From CAYQAJ01 sp964415245 (lineage in GTDB: Bacteria > Planctomycetota > Planctomycetia > Pirellulales > Pirellulaceae), in assembly GCA_964415245.1 (NCBI GenBank), contig CAYQAJ010000063.1:1-20152 (forward strand): a DNA stretch of 20,152 nt, given 5' to 3'. Below are positions 15,498-20,152 of this stretch, piece by piece. How positions within the stretch are numbered: the first letter of the stretch is position 1; every line of letters begins with the position of its first letter. The translations under genes and the position numbers were made by a program. The notes below the pieces were generated by a model, which worked only from the letters and a program-made list of their open reading frames with translations, was not told the origin of the DNA and searched no databases.

Positions 15498-15680
15498 CGG
15501 GTGAAATGATGGAATCGTGAGCGCGGTGTAGCCGTAGAGTGGTGGAATCGAAAAACAGCGGGAGCCATCGCATACAATGGGCGAGGGCGGCACCGTCCTT
15601 GGGGTCGATACGTAGCGCCCGCCGCCTGGTGCGGATGGGCAGGCAATTCACTCCGTTTTTTCGAAGCAGGAGTCATGGCA
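15498..15680. other. Short gap between gspF and gspG with imperfect repeats
   Basis: The region contains two near copies of a TGGAATCG-containing segment (around 15511-15518 and 15541-15550). No gene is seen. An AGGAG at 15668-15672 is the ribosome binding site that favours the gspG start at 15681. Confidence 0.4.
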
Positions 15681-16121
15681 ATGTACAAGTCCAATCGCCC
15701 ACCGCGGCGGCTCCGTCGCGGTTTTACGCTGATCGAGGTGCTGCTGGTGATGGCCATCCTCGTGATACTGGCAGGACTGGTGACCGCCTCCTACATGGGA
15801 ATCGCGTCCGCTAGCAAGAGGCGCGCCGCGACCACGCAGATCGCAATGTTTGAGGAGGCACTCGACGTCTATCGACTGGACATTGGGACGTATCCCACCA
15901 CAGCCCAGGGGCTGATCGCCCTGATTGAGCCGCCAGCCGATCTGCCGAATCCGGCCAAGTGGCAAAGCCCGTATCTCAAGAAGCAGATCCCGCTGGACCC
16001 CTGGGACAGCCCCTACCAGTACGAGCTGCTCGACGCCGACACGTGCCGTATTTGGTCGGTTGGGCCCGATCAGCAGGACAACACAGCCGACGATATCGAC
16101 AACCTGACGTTCACGGAGTAG
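15681..16121 (+). CDS. gspG: Major pseudopilin GspG
   Basis: A 146-residue prepilin with a short basic leader ending RRG, then FTLIEVLLVMAILVILAGLV, giving the prepilin peptidase cleavage site G/F with Glu at +5. The globular part shows GspG hallmarks: YRLDIGTYPTTAQGLIALI, PYLKKQIPLDPWDSPYQYEL and WSVGPDQQDN followed by DDIDN, an acidic segment that in the family binds calcium. It forms the shaft of the periplasmic pseudopilus. The ATG at 15681 is chosen because AGGAG ends 8 nt before it. The ATG at 15675 is also possible but would leave only 2 nt. A methylated Phe at the mature N-terminus is expected from the family. A prepilin peptidase gene is not in this window. Confidence 0.93.
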   Translation: MYKSNRPPRRLRRGFTLIEVLLVMAILVILAGLVTASYMGIASASKRRAATTQIAMFEEALDVYRLDIGTYPTTAQGLIALIEPPADLPNPAKWQSPYLKKQIPLDPWDSPYQYELLDADTCRIWSVGPDQQDNTADDIDNLTFTE

Positions 16122-16238
16122 GCCGGCCAACGCGGGGAGCATAACGAGATCGACGACGCGGCGCGAGTCATCGAATACGAACCGCGCTACGTTGCACATC
16201 ACGGCGGCCCACCCGGTTACCTCTGCCAGCGGTTCCCC

Positions 16239-16967
16239 ATGCACAAAAACCTTCTCTTCCGACTTGCGATGCCCTTGGCGTCACGCTGCGCCGGCACCGG
16301 CACCGCACCGTGTGGGCGGGCCGGTTCGCGCCACGGCTTCACGCTGCTGGAGATTCTGCTGGTGCTGGCGGTGCTGGTGATCTTCGCGGCGATGGCGATA
16401 CCCGCTCTGTTCGGTCCACTGGAGAACCAGCGCGTTCGCAAGGCAGCCGATGGCGTGCGGGCAGCCTGGATTCGGGCGTCGAACGAATCGGTAAAGTCCG
16501 GGCGGATGTACCTGTTCCGCTACGAGCCACAAGGCCGCGGATTCACGATCGAGCCGTGGGCCTCCGCCGACGACTACCTGGAAACCGGCGATACCAGCTA
16601 CGTTTCGCCTGGCGTGACGAGGGGACCCACCGCGTCGGCGTCTCCCGGGCAGCTCGGCGGCACGACGGCGGCGCCGGGCGAGATGCTGTCCACGGGGTGG
16701 AAGCAGCTTCCGGAAGGGGTCACCTTCCTCGGCGGGCAGACCGCTTCCCAGACGCGGGACGCGATCGCCGGCCTCGAGGTGCCGGCCGAGCTCGCATCGA
16801 CCGAGGCACCGCCGATTCTCTTCTATCCCGATGGGACCTGTTCGACGGCCGAATTGACCATCGCGGGAAGCTCGGGTCTGTGCATTACGATCCGCCTCCG
16901 CGGCCTGACCGCCACGTCCGAGATCGGCGAAGAGTTCCGTATGGAAGGGTTAGGGATCACGCCATGA
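16239..16967 (+). CDS. gspH: Minor pseudopilin GspH
   Basis: The 242-residue product has a prepilin motif HG/FTLLEILLVLAVLVIF at residues 32-48, so the leader is an unusually long 33 residues with two Cys. The mature part contains RVRKAADGVRAAWIRASNES and, at the end, APPILFYPDGTCSTAELTIA and ITIRLRGLTA, typical of GspH/FimT-like minor pseudopilins. GspH sits near the tip of the pseudopilus. A Pro/Gly/Thr-rich stretch around residues 125-150 makes it longer than usual. It overlaps gspI by 4 nt (ATGA), suggesting translational coupling. The ribosome binding site is weak, so a later start cannot be excluded; no in-frame ATG closer to the motif than residue 11 is seen. Confidence 0.85.
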   Translation: MHKNLLFRLAMPLASRCAGTGTAPCGRAGSRHGFTLLEILLVLAVLVIFAAMAIPALFGPLENQRVRKAADGVRAAWIRASNESVKSGRMYLFRYEPQGRGFTIEPWASADDYLETGDTSYVSPGVTRGPTASASPGQLGGTTAAPGEMLSTGWKQLPEGVTFLGGQTASQTRDAIAGLEVPAELASTEAPPILFYPDGTCSTAELTIAGSSGLCITIRLRGLTATSEIGEEFRMEGLGITP

Positions 16968-17494
16968 CCGACCGGCAGCCCAAAGCTAAATTGTTCGCAC
17001 GGCCGCGCCAACCGCAGCGCATTGCGCCGCTCGTCGCACGTCCGCGCGAGTTGTCGCCGGGCGGAAGCGAGGCACGTCGCCGAGGCAAGAGAATCGGCCT
17101 CAGTCTGTTGGAGGTCATTCTTGCATTGACCATCCTGGGGCTTTCGTTGGCGGTGTTGGGCGAGCTGGTGCGACTCGGCGCACGTGCGGCCGCTAACACG
17201 AGCGACATGACCATGGCCCAATTGCTGTGCGAGAGCATGATGTCGGAAATCGCTGCTCAGGAGACCGGCCCTGTCGCCGTCGGCCAGACCGATTTTCCGG
17301 ATGACCCCCAGTGGTCGTACTACGTCACCGTGGAGCCCATCGATCAGCCGGGCCTCGTGCAGGTGACCGTCACCGTGCAGAAAACCACGCAGGATTCCGC
17401 GTCGCTACATGATCCGACCGTTACCTTCCAGTTGGTTCGGTGGATGATCGACCCGAACTTGCAGCCGGTCTCTGATCCCACGCTCGGCTTATAG
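16964..17494 (+). CDS. gspI: Minor pseudopilin GspI
   Basis: The 176-residue protein overlaps gspH by the sequence ATGA. Its prepilin motif is RIG/LSLLEVILALTILGLSLA, so the leader is 45 residues and very basic. The mature part has TMAQLLCESMMSEIAAQ, as in GspI (an early QLLxESxMxE helix), then a beta-rich segment (WSYYVTVEPI, GLVQVTVTVQ) that fits the GspI fold. GspI nucleates the tip complex with GspJ and GspK. The frame is open far upstream to 16310, but that part lies inside gspH in another frame and is not coding. The stop is 5 nt before the gspJ start. Confidence 0.9.
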   Translation: MTDRQPKAKLFARPRQPQRIAPLVARPRELSPGGSEARRRGKRIGLSLLEVILALTILGLSLAVLGELVRLGARAAANTSDMTMAQLLCESMMSEIAAQETGPVAVGQTDFPDDPQWSYYVTVEPIDQPGLVQVTVTVQKTTQDSASLHDPTVTFQLVRWMIDPNLQPVSDPTLGL

Positions 17495-17499
17495 AGGCG

Positions 17500-18717
17500 A
17501 TGGAACACAACGACGAACTGGCTATGAACGACCGACGATCGACAGTGTGCGAAGCCCGCTCGACGCCTGCGTTTGCGGGAGCGATGGCGTTCCAGCTCTC
17601 GACTCTGTTGTCGCCGCGTCTCCGCATCCCCGTGTCTCCGCGTCAGCCGGACAGTTGGCTCGGTCGACGTTCGTCCCGCGTAGTCCGCCGCGGACTCACG
17701 CTGCTGGAGTTGATCCTGGCCATGGCGCTTACGGTGGTAATCCTGGCGTTGGTGTCGCTGGCGATCGACTTGCATCTGCGGATGCTCGACACCCGCCGCA
17801 CCGACGTGGAGGAAGCCAAAATCGCCCGCGCCGTTTTGCGGATGATGGCCGACGACCTCCGCGGCGCGCTACGCTACGAAGAATTCGACGAAAGCGGTGT
17901 CAACGATCTCCTCGCTTCGGGCGTGTCCGGCTTTTCCGGCGACCTGGGCGGCAGCCTCGGCGACGATCTCGGTGGCCTGGACGACCTGATCGGCGGCTCC
18001 GGCGACAACATGGGCCAGTCCAACGGGGAGGACATCGAGGGTTCGACCAGCGTGCCCGCCGTGCCGGGCCTGTACGGAAACCAGTACGAGCTCGAGGTCG
18101 ACGTCAGTCGGCTCCCCCGCGTCGACCAGTATCGCCAGTTCCGGCCGGTTGACGCGATGCAGACGGACATTCCCAGCGATGTCAAGACGGTCGCCTACTA
18201 TGTGCGTTATGCCGATGGAACGAGCAGCATGGCGTTCAGCAGCGGCGGGGAGTTGGCTTCCGAAGATGTAGCGGCCAGCACCGGCCTGGTGCGGCGTGAG
18301 GTCGATCGCGCCGTGACGCTGTATGCCGCCAACACCGGGAGTCTGTCGGCTCTGGATGAGATGGCCGAGGTAATCGCGCCGGAAGTAACGTGGGTCGAGT
18401 TCAGCTATTTCGACGGCCGCGAGTGGTCGACGGAATGGGACACCGAGGGGCGAGGCGGGCTGCCGATGGCCGTCGAAATCTCCATCGGTATCCAACCCTT
18501 GTGGCAGCAGGTGCAGCAGGGCCCGTCGCCGGCGCCTACCGATCCCACGACGGGAGTGGCGCCGTTACGGGAATCGGTGTACCGCATGGTGGTGCGAATT
18601 CCGGCGGCCGAACCGGTCCCTGCGCCGGGGACCGAAGCCGACGGTATGGCTGGCGATGGATCGAGCCAGGTTCTCGGCACCGGCGGCACGGGTCAGCAGA
18701 GCGGCGGAAACAACTAA
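17500..18717 (+). CDS. gspJ: Minor pseudopilin GspJ with an unusually long leader
   Basis: The 405-residue product has a prepilin motif RRG/LTLLELILAMALTVVI after a 65-residue leader. The mature part begins with a long helix (LRMLDTRRTDVEEAKIARAV) then RMMADDLRGALRYE, as expected in GspJ. A Gly/Ser/Asp-rich insert lies near residues 140-185, and the C-terminal region has WVEFSYFDGREWSTEWD and LPMAVEISI, the usual GspJ W-beta motif, followed by VYRMVVRIP. It ends in a Gly/Gln/Ser-rich tail. GspJ belongs to the I-J-K tip complex. The start at 17500 has AGAGG only a few nt before it. The ATG at 17524 is an alternative, and the leader DNA contains an octamer repeat, so the true start is uncertain. 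It is much longer than typical GspJ (about 200). Confidence 0.87.
   Translation: MEHNDELAMNDRRSTVCEARSTPAFAGAMAFQLSTLLSPRLRIPVSPRQPDSWLGRRSSRVVRRGLTLLELILAMALTVVILALVSLAIDLHLRMLDTRRTDVEEAKIARAVLRMMADDLRGALRYEEFDESGVNDLLASGVSGFSGDLGGSLGDDLGGLDDLIGGSGDNMGQSNGEDIEGSTSVPAVPGLYGNQYELEVDVSRLPRVDQYRQFRPVDAMQTDIPSDVKTVAYYVRYADGTSSMAFSSGGELASEDVAASTGLVRREVDRAVTLYAANTGSLSALDEMAEVIAPEVTWVEFSYFDGREWSTEWDTEGRGGLPMAVEISIGIQPLWQQVQQGPSPAPTDPTTGVAPLRESVYRMVVRIPAAEPVPAPGTEADGMAGDGSSQVLGTGGTGQQSGGNN
17615..17646 (+). repeat. Tandem octamer repeat inside the gspJ leader
   Basis: Four imperfect 8-nt units follow each other: CGCGTCTC, CGCATCCC, CGTGTCTC, CGCGTCAG. This looks like the short tandem repeats (heptamer or octamer type) scattered through several bacterial genomes. 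Here it is read through in frame and encodes part of the leader (PRLRIPVSPRQ). Confidence 0.55.
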
Positions 18718-18732
18718 GGGGCATTGAGAGTT

Positions 18733-20152
18733 ATGTACAACCCCAATCACAAACATTCTCGCTCCCGTTCTTCCACCACTTGCCGCGAGCGAGTGCCGAT
18801 TTCCTTAGCCGCCCAACAACCCCGCGGCATGGTGCTCATCATCGTGTTGGTGGTGCTCGTCGTGTTGTCGTTATCGGCTTACTCGTTCACGCAGATCATG
18901 ATTGCCCATTACGAGTCGACCCTGCTCAGCGCGAAACAGGCGCAAGCGCGACTGCTTGTCGACTCGGGCGTCGATGCGGCCCGCGTTTTTCTGATGCAAG
19001 ATGAGCTTACGCGGACCCAGTCCGGTGGAATCTATGACAACCCCGATTACTTTCGCGGCCAGCTCGTGGTGCCCGACGACGATCCCACGTGGGTGGGATG
19101 CTTTACCATATTGACTTCCAACATGGACGAGGAAGGGACTCGCACTGGACTGCGCAATGGCCTCGAAGACGAGTCGGTCCGCCTGAATCTGAACACGTTG
19201 CTGTTGGCCGACGAAGCCGTCGGGGGCGGCGTCAGCGGGGAATTTGGCGGCGCCAGCGGAGACTTTGGAGGCGTCAACGCTGAGGACTTCGGCGGCGTCA
19301 GCGCTGGGGACTTCGGCGGCGGCGCCCGCGAACTATTGATGGGCCTGCCCGGCATGACCGAATACATTGCCGACGCCATTCTCGACTGGATCGACGAGGA
19401 CGACGAGCCGCGTCCGTACGGCCTGGAGTATGACTATTACGCCAGCCTCTCTCCTCCTTACGAACCGCGCAACGGCCCGCTGGAAACGGTCGAAGAGCTG
19501 CTGCTGGTCGAAGGGGTGACGCCGGAACTGCTGTTCGGCCTCGATGTGAACCATAATGGGATGGTCGATCCGCACGAGGCAGAAGGTTCCCTAGGCGAAG
19601 CGATCGACAATTCCGACGGCTCGATGGACTGCGGCTGGGCGGCCTACCTGACGCTCTATAGCAAGGAGAAAAACGTCAACGAAGAGGGCCTGCCCCGCAT
19701 CTACGTCAACGGCGACGACCTGGAGGCGCTGTACGACGAACTGATAACCGTAATGAGCGAGGAAGAGGCCACGTTTATCATCGTCTACCGCCAGAACGGT
19801 CCCTACCAAGAGAACCAGGGTGGTGGCGGAGGAGGTGGAGGAGGGAACAGCGGCGGCAACAGCGGCGGCAGTGGCAACAGTGGTGGTGGTGGAACCGGCA
19901 ACAGCGGCGGCAGTGGCAACAGCGGAGGTGGAGGCGGGGGCAACAGTAGCGGGGGCAACAGCGGTGGCGGCAACAGTGGCGGCGCTGGAAGCGGCAACAG
20001 CGGCGGCAACAGTGGCGGCAGTGGTAACAGCGGCGGCGGTGGAAGTGGCAACAGCGGAGGTGGCGGCAACAGCGGCGGCGCTGGACGCGGCAACAGCGGC
20101 GGGGGTGGCAACAGTGGAGGCGGTGGAAGTGGCAACAGCGGCGGGGGTGGCC
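18733..20152 (+). CDS. gspK: Minor pseudopilin GspK, cut by the window end inside a Gly/Asn/Ser-rich tail
   Basis: The frame is open for 473 codons from the ATG at 18733 and runs off the right edge. After a 32-residue leader ending PRG comes MVLIIVLVVLVVLSLSAYSF, a prepilin-like helix without Glu at +5, as is known for GspK. A long helix with LLSAKQAQARLLVDSGVDAA follows, then SVRLNLNTLL, LPGMTEYIADAILDWIDEDD and PLETVEELLLVEGVTPELL, the helical GspK insert. Oddities are five Gly-rich repeat units (about residues 165-196), an EF-hand-like loop DVNHNGMVDPHE at 271-282 (calcium binding is known in GspK-family proteins), and a tail of NSGG-type repeats from residue 363 onward. GspK caps the pseudopilus tip. 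The gene starts 15 nt after gspJ. The true C-terminus is not visible. Confidence 0.9.
   Translation, partial: MYNPNHKHSRSRSSTTCRERVPISLAAQQPRGMVLIIVLVVLVVLSLSAYSFTQIMIAHYESTLLSAKQAQARLLVDSGVDAARVFLMQDELTRTQSGGIYDNPDYFRGQLVVPDDDPTWVGCFTILTSNMDEEGTRTGLRNGLEDESVRLNLNTLLLADEAVGGGVSGEFGGASGDFGGVNAEDFGGVSAGDFGGGARELLMGLPGMTEYIADAILDWIDEDDEPRPYGLEYDYYASLSPPYEPRNGPLETVEELLLVEGVTPELLFGLDVNHNGMVDPHEAEGSLGEAIDNSDGSMDCGWAAYLTLYSKEKNVNEEGLPRIYVNGDDLEALYDELITVMSEEEATFIIVYRQNGPYQENQGGGGGGGGGNSGGNSGGSGNSGGGGTGNSGGSGNSGGGGGGNSSGGNSGGGNSGGAGSGNSGGNSGGSGNSGGGGSGNSGGGGNSGGAGRGNSGGGGNSGGGGSGNSGGGG
19225..19320 (+). repeat. In-frame minisatellite in gspK
   Basis: Units of 21, 21, 24 and 24 nt plus a partial copy encode GGVSGEF, GGASGDF, GGVNAEDF, GGVSAGDF and GGGA. 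All keep the reading frame. The repeat lies in the region before LPGMTEYIADAIL, i.e. within a loop of the GspK body. Confidence 0.75.
19819..20152 (+). repeat. Gly/Asn/Ser-coding low-complexity repeat at the end of gspK
   Basis: At least 334 nt of imperfect 12-15-nt units built from GGC, AAC and AGC codons encode GNSGG and SGNSGGGG strings, with variants such as GTGNSGG, GAGSGNSGG and GAGRGNSGG. The repeat continues past the window. The unit length varies in multiples of three, so the frame is kept. Confidence 0.85.

Noticed and set aside
16310..16963. Long upstream extension of the gspI frame
   Set aside because: It overlaps gspH in another frame. The ATGA overlap and the prepilin motif place the start at 16964.
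19803..20135. Pro/Leu-rich minus-strand frame at the right edge
   Set aside because: It is the complement of the GspK Gly/Asn/Ser repeat and has no independent support.
19819..20152. CRISPR-like interpretation of the repeats at the right end
   Set aside because: The units are short, imperfect, contiguous and in frame with gspK, with no spacers.

Overview
The window is about 20 kb of GC-rich DNA that looks like a bacterial chromosome of the Planctomycetota, probably Pirellulales-like. This lineage call is an inference from gene content: a DUF4432 epimerase-like protein, a secretin-N-domain giant protein, LSxEQ and EF-hand secreted proteins with glycine-rich tails, and a gspE-F-G-H-I-J-K run. 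No rRNA, tRNA, CRISPR array, insertion sequence or phage gene was recognised. A run of 100 N (10868-10967) marks an assembly gap.

Region 1 (1-2228) holds a divergent sugar-related pair. The 5' part of a cupin / class I mannose-6-phosphate-isomerase-like gene leaves the window on the minus strand. A DUF4432 aldose-1-epimerase-like gene lies on the plus strand, with a 353-bp shared upstream region between them.

Region 2 (2550-6951) holds a 1302-residue exported protein. It has an N-terminal helical LSxEQ (Spy/CpxP-like) segment, an STN/N0-like domain, about six or seven secretin N-type modules and a Gly/Arg-rich tail, but no visible secretin barrel. A small DUF3303-like gene follows.

Region 3 (7040-10696, minus strand) holds a small unknown protein, an exported TPR protein and an exported five-EF-hand protein with glycine-rich segments. 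Region 4 (11148-11897, plus strand) holds an exported LSxEQ protein that also ends in a Gly-rich tail, followed by strong palindromes and a roughly 480-bp non-coding stretch.

Region 5 (12374-20152, plus strand) is a type II secretion / pseudopilus operon: ATPase gspE, platform protein gspF, major pseudopilin gspG and minor pseudopilins gspH, gspI, gspJ and gspK. The gspH/gspI pair overlaps by 4 nt and the I/J and J/K gaps are 5 and 15 nt. GspK is cut by the window end inside a long Gly/Asn/Ser repeat. In the standard model, GspE powers GspF-dependent assembly of GspG under an H-I-J-K tip, which pushes substrates through an outer-membrane secretin. That secretin and gspC, gspL, gspM and gspO are not seen here. 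The barrel-less N-domain protein upstream may be an accessory periplasmic part of the same machine.

The most interesting pattern is that three otherwise unrelated exported proteins within about 9 kb carry similar FGG/GQGG/RGG-type C-terminal tails, next to a secretion operon whose GspK also carries a long glycine-rich tail.
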